NCBI GenBank assembly: GCA_030428825.1
Contig: JAUIEL010000048.1
Location: 1-17,296 of the forward strand
DNA length: 17,296 nucleotides
DNA from: a bacterium
GTDB lineage: Bacteria; Planctomycetota; B15-G4; JADJEK01
Direction: 5' to 3'
Below, piece after piece: positions 7,374 to 14,218 of this stretch. A model generated the notes under the pieces. It made no database searches, was not told the DNA's origin, and saw nothing but the letters and a program-made list of their open reading frames with translations. A program made the translations under genes and the position numbers. The number at the start of each line of letters is the position of its first letter. Within the stretch, counting starts at the first letter, position 1.

Positions 7374-8405
7374 ATGAACAGGCGGTGGATCGAAACGTTC
7401 GGACGGCTCGCCGGCGCGATCGCGTTCGCGGGCGCGGCGGGAGACTCGGCCTCGGCGGCCGTGCTGCGGGTCGGGAACGGGCACCCGTATTCGCAGATCT
7501 CCACGGCGGTCACGGCCGCCCAGGACGGCGACACCGTCCTCGTCGACGGCGGCTGGTACGGCGCGTTCGTCGTCAGCGGCAAGAGCCTCACGATCGTCGC
7601 CGAGCAGGGACAGGCCGTCTCGATCAGCTTCTTCGGCATCGTCCCGCTCCGCTCGACCGTGCAGGGGCTCCAGGCGCACCAACGGGTCGTGATCCGCGGG
7701 ATCGACGGCCCGTTCCACCTGTACGACAACGCCGGGACGGTCCGCCTCGAGGACTGCACGATCGTCGGCCAGCCGGGCGACTGCGCGTCGGTCTTCTGCG
7801 TCCCCCCGACCGCCGGCGTCGAGGCGACCGACTCGGCGTCGGTCGCGATCACGCGCTGCTCGCTCGAGGGGGGCGCGGGGAACAGCAACACGGTCCCGCC
7901 GTTCAACCACTGCGTCGGCGGCGGCCCCGGCCTGAAGGTCTTCGGGTCGACGGTCGCGCTGTACGACTCGACCGTGAGCGGCGGCGCGGCGAGCGGGTCG
8001 TGCCCGGCAGGGACGCCGACCGACATCTCGTCGGGTGCCGTCCTCCAGGGCCTCTCCCCGCAGCACCGGTTCGAGGCGACGTCGCCGCTCCGGACGGCGC
8101 AGCTCGGCTCGCTCGACTTCGAGGGGACCGCCGGCGACCTCCCGATCCTCTTGATCTCCGCCGGGACCGACTTCCTCGACGCGCCGCAGTACCAGGGCGT
8201 CCTCCTCGTCGGACCGATCACGGGCGTCGCCGTCCTCGGCGCGCTCCCGGCGTCGGGGAACGTCTCCCTCCCGCTGTTCGTCGGGAACCTCCCGCCGGCC
8301 GGGGTCCAGGCGCTCGACCTGCACCTCCAGACGGGGTACGCCACCGGCGGCGGCTTCGTGCTCGCCGAGCCGTCGATCGTGACGCTGCTCGATCCGTCGC
8401 TCTGA
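7374..8405 (+). CDS. Secreted right-handed parallel beta-helix protein
   Basis: A 343-residue exported protein with a signal peptide ending near residue 28 (DSASA-A). The opening segment LRVGNGHPYSQISTAVTAAQ and DGDTVLVDGGWYGAFVVSGK is the usual entry to a parallel beta-helix (pectate-lyase-like, as in 'DUF1565/Beta_helix' proteins). Short strand repeats follow to about residue 215, with several Cys (128, 137, 142, 162, 180, 210) that may form disulfides. The tail (about 270-343) has LPASGNVSLPLFVGNLPPAG and ends SIVTLLDPSL, a pattern I associate with secreted planctomycete proteins. No catalytic residues of a polysaccharide lyase can be assigned with confidence; a structural or binding role on the surface is equally likely. 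The ATG is supported by a strong Shine-Dalgarno at 7361-7366. It may be read through from the kinase but has its own promoter. Confidence 0.85.
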   Translation: MNRRWIETFGRLAGAIAFAGAAGDSASAAVLRVGNGHPYSQISTAVTAAQDGDTVLVDGGWYGAFVVSGKSLTIVAEQGQAVSISFFGIVPLRSTVQGLQAHQRVVIRGIDGPFHLYDNAGTVRLEDCTIVGQPGDCASVFCVPPTAGVEATDSASVAITRCSLEGGAGNSNTVPPFNHCVGGGPGLKVFGSTVALYDSTVSGGAASGSCPAGTPTDISSGAVLQGLSPQHRFEATSPLRTAQLGSLDFEGTAGDLPILLISAGTDFLDAPQYQGVLLVGPITGVAVLGALPASGNVSLPLFVGNLPPAGVQALDLHLQTGYATGGGFVLAEPSIVTLLDPSL

Positions 8406-8417
8406 GGTCGGAGAAGA

Positions 8418-8457
8418 GGAGCGCGGCGCGCGGGCGGATCCGCCCGCGCGCCGCTCC
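8418..8457. terminator. Palindromic terminator between convergent genes
   Basis: A perfect 32-base palindrome at 8423-8454, centred on GGATCC, would form a GC-only stem of 14 or so pairs. GGAGC at 8418-8422 can add to the stem with GCTCC at 8453-8457 if two bases bulge. It lies between the ends of the beta-helix gene (8405) and the MerR gene (8464). On the minus strand it is followed by a pyrimidine stretch (TCCTCTTCTC), on the plus strand by no clear T-run, so it should work best for the MerR gene but could serve both. Confidence 0.65.
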
Positions 8458-8463
8458 GGACCC

Positions 8464-9192
8464 TCAATCGTCGAGCCGAGCGCTCGCCTCGCCGTAGAAC
8501 GCCCAGACCTCGGCGTCGGTCCCGGCGATCGCGTGCGGAGCCGGCTCGTTCGCGTACATCTCCCCGAGGGATCGCGTGAGACCGGAGTCGCCGCCGGTGA
8601 ACTCGCGCACCAGCGCGCGCCCGCGTCGGACGACCTCCCGCACCTCCGGGTCGTCCGGCGCCTTCCCGGCGTCGATCGCCTCGCGGAGGGCCGCGAAGAT
8701 CGCGGACCATTCCTCCTGCACCGCCCGGATCCGCTCGTCGCCGACCGCGGCGCGGCGCTCCTCGAGCTGCTTCCGCTGCTCCTCGTCGAAGTACTTCTCG
8801 TGCATCTCGATCACCTCCAGCGTCTCGATCAACCGATCGACGGACGGCCGCGACTCCCGCGACAGCCGCTCCCTCACCCGGTCGAGGCGCTCGGCGACGC
8901 GCGCCGCCGCGGCGAGCCGTTCTCGCACCGCGGCCGCGTGCCGGTCGAGCACCTCCGTCAGCGTCACCGCTTCGTCGAGGCACCTCGCGATCTCCGTCAG
9001 CGAGAGACCGAGCTGCTTCAGCGCCCGGATCTTCAGCAGACGTTCGAGGTCCTCGGCCGTGTAGAGGCGGTGGCTCCCCGGGGAGTGGAGCGACGGGACG
9101 AGCAGCCCGAGGTCGTGGTAGTGGTGCAGCGTCCGCACCGAGATCCCCGTCCTCTTCGCGAGCTCGCCGATCCGCAGTTCGCGGCGGTCCAT
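8464..9192 (-). CDS. MerR-family regulator with TipAS effector domain
   Basis: A 242-residue regulator. Residues 8-75 are a MerR winged helix (IGELAKRTGISVRTLHHYHD, then GSHRLYTAEDL), a coiled-coil dimer helix spans about 80-130, and residues 133-238 match the TipAS ligand-binding domain (EKYFDEEQRKQLEER, EEWSAIFAALREAIDAGKAP, MYANEP). Family members bind bulky peptide antibiotics or other hydrophobic compounds and activate promoters with a 19-base spacer. The start is ATG 9192, with GAGGAGGA 7 bases upstream; a GTG at 9237 in frame is unlikely because it lies inside the operator, upstream of the predicted transcription start. The operator at 9232-9248 indicates autoregulation. The only Cys is residue 71, outside TipAS, so covalent capture of thiopeptides as in Streptomyces TipA is not expected. 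Confidence 0.92.
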   Translation of the reverse strand: MDRRELRIGELAKRTGISVRTLHHYHDLGLLVPSLHSPGSHRLYTAEDLERLLKIRALKQLGLSLTEIARCLDEAVTLTEVLDRHAAAVRERLAAAARVAERLDRVRERLSRESRPSVDRLIETLEVIEMHEKYFDEEQRKQLEERRAAVGDERIRAVQEEWSAIFAALREAIDAGKAPDDPEVREVVRRGRALVREFTGGDSGLTRSLGEMYANEPAPHAIAGTDAEVWAFYGEASARLDD

Positions 9193-9222
9193 CGTCCGGT
9201 CCTCCTCGGCAACGACGAGAGC

Positions 9223-9253
9223 AGTCTCCGCCCTCACGCGACGTGAGGTTCAA
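9223..9253 (-). promoter_or_regulatory. MerR/TipA-type operator-promoter
   Basis: On the minus strand, TTGAAC (9253-9248) and GAGACT (9228-9223) are separated by 19 bases, the over-long spacer typical of MerR-activated promoters. Inside is an inverted repeat, CCTCACG at 9232-9238 and CGTGAGG at 9242-9248 with a 3-base centre. From memory these arms match those of the Streptomyces tipA promoter. The orientation points to the MerR gene itself. A message would start near 9216 and carry the Shine-Dalgarno at 9200-9207. Confidence 0.75.
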
Positions 9254-9287
9254 GCGGTTTCCCGGCGGAAACTCGAGACCGCGCCGA

Positions 9288-9293
9288 TAGCCT
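9288..9293 (+). promoter_or_regulatory. -10 box TAGCCT of the sulfotransferase gene
   Basis: TAGCCT ends 8 bases before the ATG at 9302 (5 before the adjoining GTG). The bases between show no Shine-Dalgarno, which fits a leaderless message. It is about 40 bases downstream of the MerR operator. Confidence 0.45.
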
Positions 9294-9301
9294 GCCCGGT
9301 G

Positions 9302-10072
9302 ATGACCGCCGACGCGACTCCTCTCGCCCCGCCCGTGTTCATCGTCGGCTGCGGCCACAGCGGCACGACGCTCCTCCTCGCGATGCTGAGCGCCCATTCC
9401 CGCGTCCACGGCGTCCCGTACGAGAGCAAGCTGTTCCAGCGCGACCCGGCCGAGCGCCCCGACCTCGTGGCCCGTTTCGAGGCGGAGACGCGGGCGGCGG
9501 GGAAGGCGCGCTGGCTCGAGAAGACGCCCCGCCACATCCTGCATCTCGACGAGCTGTTCGCGCGGTTCCCCGAGGCGCGCGTCGTCCTGATGATGCGGGA
9601 CGGGCGCGACGTCGCGTGCTCGATCCGCGACCGGACCGGCGACCTCGACGAGGGGATCCGACGCTGGGTCGACGACAACGCCGCCGCCGACCCGTTCCGC
9701 GACCAGGACGGCGTCCTCGTCCTGAGGTACGAGGATCTCGTCGAGGATCCGGAGGCGGCGCTCCGGCGCGTGACGGACCACCTCGGCGAGCCGTTCGAGG
9801 CGGAGATGCTGGCGCACCACCGGAGCGGGTTCCGGTTCTACGGCGGCGTGAACAACATGGAGAAGTTCAAGGAGACGATCGACCGGCTCGAGGAGCCGCC
9901 CTCGTCGGTCTCCGGCGCGAACCACCGCCTCTACCGGAGCTGGCAGGCGCGCCAGCCGCTGTTCGACGGGCGGGGCCGCTGGCGCGAGAAGATGACACCG
10001 GCGGAGATCGCCCGGTTCCTCGAGCGGGCGCGCGACAGGTTGGTCCGATACGGGTACGACCCGCACGCCTGA
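9302..10072 (+). CDS. PAPS-dependent sulfotransferase
   Basis: A 256-residue cytoplasmic sulfotransferase (Sulfotransfer_3 type), expected to transfer sulfate from PAPS to a hydroxyl or amine of a carbohydrate, lipid or peptide. The 5'-phosphosulfate loop is GCGHSGTTLL (residues 16-25), followed by WLEKTPRH (71-78). The 3'-phosphate loop is MMRDGRDVACS (97-107), and YEDLVEDP (143-150) is a further family landmark. Length is within the usual range and there is no signal peptide. Start: ATG 9302, with a GTG immediately before it that would add one residue; TAGCCT is placed for a leaderless start. It diverges from the MerR/TipAS gene and converges with the PQQ-dehydrogenase fusion. The acceptor is unknown; surface glycans are a reasonable guess given the glycosyltransferase nearby. 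Confidence 0.88.
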   Translation: MTADATPLAPPVFIVGCGHSGTTLLLAMLSAHSRVHGVPYESKLFQRDPAERPDLVARFEAETRAAGKARWLEKTPRHILHLDELFARFPEARVVLMMRDGRDVACSIRDRTGDLDEGIRRWVDDNAAADPFRDQDGVLVLRYEDLVEDPEAALRRVTDHLGEPFEAEMLAHHRSGFRFYGGVNNMEKFKETIDRLEEPPSSVSGANHRLYRSWQARQPLFDGRGRWREKMTPAEIARFLERARDRLVRYGYDPHA

Positions 10073-10099
10073 CCGACGTCGGTCGACGTCGAATCGACC
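10071..10099. terminator. Possible weak terminator between convergent genes
   Basis: A 14-base palindrome GACCGACGTCGGTC at 10071-10084, starting within the sulfotransferase stop region, is followed by a second possible stem: GGTCGA (10081-10086) with TCGACC (10094-10099). There is no T-run. It sits in the 38-base gap between two gene ends, where a terminator would be expected. Confidence 0.3.
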
Positions 10100-10110
10100 C
10101 CCGCGCCCCG

Positions 10111-13100
10111 CTACTCCTCCCGCGTCCACCGCAGCCCCCGCACGTCGCCGGCGAACCGCTCGGCGATCCGCGTCGCGCGGAGCGTCACGTCGTGCGTCCC
10201 GACGCCGAGGTCGACCGCCCCCGCCTCGACCTCGACGAACCGATCGCGCCCGCCGGTCGCCGGGGTCGTCCCCTCGAACGTCCGCCCCGCGACCTCGAGC
10301 GCCCACGTCGATCCCGCCTCGTGGTCCGGCGATCCCCAGTCGACCGCGACGCGGAACGTGCCCGGCCGCCCGACGCGGAGCGTCCAGACGAGCGTCGTCG
10401 CCTCGTCGCTCCACCACTCGATCGCCCGGTCGCCGCGGACCGCGTCCTCGCCCTCGATCCGGGCGGAAGGGCCGGGGACGGCCGTCGCCTCGCCCGCGAC
10501 GCCGGAGAGATCCCACACCGCGGGCGGGGCCCGGAGGTCGACCTCGACCGTCGTCGTGAGCGACGGGAGGAGCGGCGCCGGCGGGAGGTCGCTGTACGCC
10601 GCGCGGATCCGCCAGACACCGAACGCGTCCCGCCAGTCGAGCGGGCGCTCGGGGACCTCCAGCCGCCCCGCCTCGATCGGCACCGGCGGCGGCGCCGCCG
10701 CCTCGAAGATCGCGTCGACCATGTTCTCGATCGACGGAACCGGCACGTGCATGTGCCCGGACATCGGCACGTTCCCCCAGACGCCGAATCCGCCGCGCCG
10801 GACCTTGTCGACGAGCTGCGCCCGCGTCGCGGCCTCGGCCGACGTCCACGCGTCCGCGTACCGCTCGGCGATCGCGCCGAACGACGGCCCCGAGGACGCG
10901 AGCGTCGGGTGGTGGCACGACGCGCAGCCGTTCTCGGCGAGGAGGCGGGTCCCGAGGTGGCGGGGATCGAAGCCGGGGACGAGCGGCACCGGCGTCGCCG
11001 CGTCGTCCGGCGGACCGTCCTCGAGGTACTCCGCGGTCACCGTCAGGCGGCGCGGGTCGAACGTCTCCTCTTCCGGATCGCGCACGTCGACCGCCACGTC
11101 GATCACGCTCCCCCACGCGAAGACGCCCTCCTCGGCGCTCGTCGAAACCGTCACGGCCGGCGCGGTGTTGCCGGCCACGACCCGGCCGGACCAGACGTCG
11201 GTCCGCCCGGCCGCGTCGGTCACGACCAGCTCGACGTCGTACGCCCCGGCCCGCCGATAGACGTGCGTCGGCGCCGACTCGCCCGTCGTCGCGCCGTCGC
11301 CGAACGCCCACCGGAACCGGACCCCGCGCGTCGGGTCGCCGTGTCGTTCCGCCGCCTCGGGATCGACGGTGGAGGTCGCGTCGAACAGGATCGAGAGCGG
11401 GACCGGCCCGTCGGTCGCGGACGGCTTGACCACGGCGCGCGGCCGCCGGTCGAACCCGCCGAACGAGATCCGCCGCAACCGTCCGTCCCGGTTGTCCCAC
11501 CAGGTCGACCCGTACTCGAGGAGGTAGAGCGCGCCGTCCGGCCCTCGCTCCAGGTCGATCGGGTGCTTCCAAGTCTCGTCGACCAGCCACGGCAGGATCG
11601 TCTCGAGCCGCCCCCGGTCGTCGATCTTCAGCAGCCAGAGCCCGGCCCGCGACCAGTCGTAGAAGACCATCACCCGGTCGAACCACGGCGGGAAGCCGCC
11701 GACCTTCCCCTCGTCGTGGTGGAGGATCGGCCCCGCCATGGCGTTCCGCCCTCCGTCGCCGAGCTCGGGGAGGTCGTCCGCCTCGCGGTACGGATAGGCG
11801 AGGAACGGCGCGACCGGCGGCGGGAGGGCCGCGAGGCCGTCGGAGTGCGGGGAGTCGTTGACGATCCCCTCGGCGAAGCTCGCGCCCGACGCGCCGCTCC
11901 GGAAGCTCCGGTCGCTGTACGCCCGCCGCCCGACCGCGTACGGCCAACCGTGGAACCCGGCGCGCTCCGCTCGGTTCAGCTCGTCGGCGCCCATCGGGTT
12001 CCCGCCGGCGTCGACGTCCGCGTCCGGCCCGACGTCGCCCCACCAGACCGCCCCGGTCCGCGGGTCGACCGCGATCCGGTACGGGTTGCGACACCCCTTC
12101 ACGAAGATCTCGGGGCGCGTGCGCTCCGTCCCGGGCGGCCAGAGGTTCCCGTCGGGGATCGCGAGGGTCCCGTCCGGGAGCGGCCGCACGCGCAGGATCG
12201 AACCGCGCAGGTCGTTCGAGTTCCCGGCCGAGCGCTGCGCGTCCCACCATCGCCGGTCCTCCCGCTCGTCGAGCGGCGCGAAGCCGTCCGACTCGAACGG
12301 GTTCGTGTTGTCGCCGGTCGAGAGGAAGAGGCAGCCGTCCGGTCCGAACGCGAGCGAGCCGCCCTCGTGGCAGGTGGTGTGCTCGCGATCGGTCTCGACG
12401 TCGAGCAGGACGCGTTCGTCGACGAGCCGTCCGCCGTCGAAGGTGAAGCGCGAGAGTCGGTTCACGCTCGGCTCGGGAGGGGACCGGTAGACGTAGACGA
12501 ACCCGTTCGTCTCGAACCCCGGGTCGAGCGCCAGGCCGAGCCCGCCGCACTCCTGCGCGTGCCCCCCCTCCTCCGTCTTCGAGGCGACCTCGAACCGACG
12601 GACCGTCTCGATCCGGCGGTCGCCGGCGTCGTACCGCTTCAGCGCGCCGGTCCGCTCGAGCACGAAGACGTTCCCGCCGGCGTCGACCGCCAGCTCGATC
12701 GGGTCCTCCAGGCCGTCGACGAGCGTCTCGACCTCGAACGTCTCGTCGTCCGGGAGGACCCGGTCGGCGCGGCGCGGCCCGCCGGCGACGACCCACGCCA
12801 CCCCTTCGGCGAGCCGCGACCGCTCCGCCGGATCGGCCCACGCCGCGTCGTCCGGACCGAGGTCGACGACGAACGACCGCCCTCCGTCGTACGACTGGCG
12901 CCACGCCTCCGCCCCGTCCGCGACCGACGCCTCGACCCGCGGCGACCGCCGCTCGAGCGCGCCGCCCTCGCCGCGCCGCGCCCCGACGAGCCGGGTGACC
13001 CACGGTCGGTCCGGAGCGACCTCGAACGCCGCCCGCAGCCCGACGAACCCGCCGCCCGACTCGACGAACCGGCGGAGCGCCCGCTCCTCCTCGTCGGAGT

Positions 13101-13470
13101 CGAGGAGAGACGGACCGGCGCGGAGGAGGACGACCGCGGCCGCCCCCGCGAGGCGCCCCTCGTCGAGCGGCGCGGCCGGGTCGGCGTCCTCGAGCGCGAA
13201 CCCGAGCTCGACGACGACCGCCTCGAGCGCCGCGCGCGCGCCCGACGGCGCCTCCCCCCCGACGCCGTCGTCGAGGACGAGGAGGAAGGGGGGCGGCGGC
13301 GCCGGCGACCGCGAGCACGCCGCGACGCCTCCCGCGATCGCGAGGATCACGAACGTCGAGAGGACGAGCGCCGGACCGGCCGCGGACCTCGGCGGGGAGA
13401 GCGGGTTCCGGGGCGACGTGGTCCCCGTTCGGTCCGCCGCTCCGGCCCGAGTCCTCGTGCGTGCCCTCAT
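10111..13470 (-). CDS. Giant lipoprotein: ThuA-like, PQQ sugar dehydrogenase, PKD, cytochrome c, carbohydrate-binding domain
   Basis: An 1119-residue multidomain exported protein. Residues 33-52 are a hydrophobic stretch ending in a lipobox (VAAC, Cys52). A ThuA/trehalose-utilisation-like domain follows (about 60-230, with LRRFVESGGGFVGLRAAFE). Then comes a six-bladed propeller of the PQQ-dependent glucose/sorbosone dehydrogenase type (about 245-672, with HEGGSLAFGPDG at 368-379, STGDNTNPF and NRAERAGFHGWPY). A PKD domain (about 678-766, FRWAFGDGATT) is next, then a mono-haem cytochrome c (about 838-925, haem site CASCH 849-853, likely Met903 or Met907 ligand), and last a beta-sandwich likely to bind carbohydrate (about 1003-1117). 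It could oxidise sugars in the periplasm and pass electrons to its own haem. The ATG at 13470 has GGGAG 5 bases upstream and TACGCT at 13505-13510. The cofactor is assumed from the family, not proven. Confidence 0.9.
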   Translation of the reverse strand: MRARTRTRAGAADRTGTTSPRNPLSPPRSAAGPALVLSTFVILAIAGGVAACSRSPAPPPPFLLVLDDGVGGEAPSGARAALEAVVVELGFALEDADPAAPLDEGRLAGAAAVVLLRAGPSLLDSDEEERALRRFVESGGGFVGLRAAFEVAPDRPWVTRLVGARRGEGGALERRSPRVEASVADGAEAWRQSYDGGRSFVVDLGPDDAAWADPAERSRLAEGVAWVVAGGPRRADRVLPDDETFEVETLVDGLEDPIELAVDAGGNVFVLERTGALKRYDAGDRRIETVRRFEVASKTEEGGHAQECGGLGLALDPGFETNGFVYVYRSPPEPSVNRLSRFTFDGGRLVDERVLLDVETDREHTTCHEGGSLAFGPDGCLFLSTGDNTNPFESDGFAPLDEREDRRWWDAQRSAGNSNDLRGSILRVRPLPDGTLAIPDGNLWPPGTERTRPEIFVKGCRNPYRIAVDPRTGAVWWGDVGPDADVDAGGNPMGADELNRAERAGFHGWPYAVGRRAYSDRSFRSGASGASFAEGIVNDSPHSDGLAALPPPVAPFLAYPYREADDLPELGDGGRNAMAGPILHHDEGKVGGFPPWFDRVMVFYDWSRAGLWLLKIDDRGRLETILPWLVDETWKHPIDLERGPDGALYLLEYGSTWWDNRDGRLRRISFGGFDRRPRAVVKPSATDGPVPLSILFDATSTVDPEAAERHGDPTRGVRFRWAFGDGATTGESAPTHVYRRAGAYDVELVVTDAAGRTDVWSGRVVAGNTAPAVTVSTSAEEGVFAWGSVIDVAVDVRDPEEETFDPRRLTVTAEYLEDGPPDDAATPVPLVPGFDPRHLGTRLLAENGCASCHHPTLASSGPSFGAIAERYADAWTSAEAATRAQLVDKVRRGGFGVWGNVPMSGHMHVPVPSIENMVDAIFEAAAPPPVPIEAGRLEVPERPLDWRDAFGVWRIRAAYSDLPPAPLLPSLTTTVEVDLRAPPAVWDLSGVAGEATAVPGPSARIEGEDAVRGDRAIEWWSDEATTLVWTLRVGRPGTFRVAVDWGSPDHEAGSTWALEVAGRTFEGTTPATGGRDRFVEVEAGAVDLGVGTHDVTLRATRIAERFAGDVRGLRWTREE

Positions 13471-13504
13471 CGGTGCTCCCGTCGGCCGTGGCGATCGCGA
13501 GGAG

Positions 13505-13510
13505 AGCGTA
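13505..13510 (-). promoter_or_regulatory. -10 box TACGCT of the dehydrogenase fusion gene
   Basis: On the minus strand TACGCT would start a message near 13498, giving a leader of about 28 bases with GGGAG just before the ATG at 13470. No clear -35 is seen. Confidence 0.35.
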
Positions 13511-13567
13511 CCGATCACGACGGCGATCCCGCGGCCGGCGCGGCGGGAGTCTTCCCGTGCGGGCTGG

Positions 13568-13573
13568 TAGGCT
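13568..13573 (+). promoter_or_regulatory. Extended -10 box of the TusA-OsmC gene
   Basis: TGGTAGGCT (13565-13573) fits TGNTANNNT and ends 6 bases before the ATG at 13580. The intervening CCCGCC is not a Shine-Dalgarno, so the message is probably leaderless. Confidence 0.5.
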
Positions 13574-13579
13574 CCCGCC

Positions 13580-14218
13580 ATGAAGGAAGACCCGACCCCC
13601 TCCGTCACGCTCCGCCCGGACGCCGTCTGCGACGGGGGCGACCTCGACTGCGGCTCCGGCCTGCTCCTGATCGTCGCCCGCGCCCTCGCCCCGCTGCCGG
13701 CCGGCGCGATCCTCGAGCTCCGCAGCCGCGAGCCGAACGTCCTCGACGAGCTGCCGGTCTGGTGCGAGACCGAGGGGCACACGATCGCCGACGTCCGCAT
13801 GACGTCCGGGCCGACCTGCTACCTGATCCGAAAGGGGGACGGCGCCGGGTCCGGCGAGGCCTCCCGCCGGACCGCCGTCGTCCGGCGGCGCGGCGACGCC
13901 TGGTCGTCGACGCCCGAGGTGACCGCGCCCGCGTCGCCGCTCGACGCGTTCCTCGTCGGCCTCGCCGCGTGCCTCTCCGACGCCGTCCGGCGGAGCGGGC
14001 CCGCGCGCGCGCACGACGTCGAGGACCTCGACGTCTCGCTCACCGCGTCCGCCGGCGCCCCCCTCGCGATCCGCGGCGAGGTCCGCCTGCGCGCGTCGCT
14101 CTCCTCGGACGAGGAGCGCGCCCTGATCGCCGAGGCGGTGGCGGCCTCTCCGCTCGCGTCCGCCCTGACGACGCCCCCGTCCCTGGCCGTCACGTCCGCC
14201 GACGCGGCGGCGGACTAG
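13580..14218 (+). CDS. TusA-like / OsmC-like fusion protein
   Basis: A 212-residue cytoplasmic protein with two parts. Residues 8-85 resemble TusA/SirA: a DGGDLDCGSGLLL segment with Cys24 at the place of the CPxP cysteine (here CGSG), then LPAGAILELRS and LPVWCETEGH (Cys62). Residues 95-205 resemble OsmC/Ohr: SPLDAFLVGLAACLSDAVRR with Cys131 at the peroxidatic position, but the second OsmC cysteine (CPVS-type motif) appears as SPLAS (190-194), so the usual disulfide pair is missing. TusA proteins carry persulfide sulfur; OsmC proteins reduce organic peroxides or react with small thiols. The fusion could couple sulfur or persulfide handling with peroxide detoxification, but this is inference. 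The ATG at 13580 is set by the leaderless-type -10 box. It diverges from the dehydrogenase fusion and shares its stop bases with the convergent gene. Confidence 0.8.
   Translation: MKEDPTPSVTLRPDAVCDGGDLDCGSGLLLIVARALAPLPAGAILELRSREPNVLDELPVWCETEGHTIADVRMTSGPTCYLIRKGDGAGSGEASRRTAVVRRRGDAWSSTPEVTAPASPLDAFLVGLAACLSDAVRRSGPARAHDVEDLDVSLTASAGAPLAIRGEVRLRASLSSDEERALIAEAVAASPLASALTTPPSLAVTSADAAAD

Noticed and set aside
9193..9237. A longer MerR protein starting at GTG 9237
   Set aside because: That codon lies inside the operator and upstream of the expected transcription start, while ATG 9192 has a perfect Shine-Dalgarno.
7196..14014. A single open reading frame of 2272 codons on the minus strand
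   Set aside because: It runs antisense to or out of frame with recognisable genes on both strands. Its product is Arg/Pro/Ala-rich without motifs. It is open only because stop codons are rare at this GC content.
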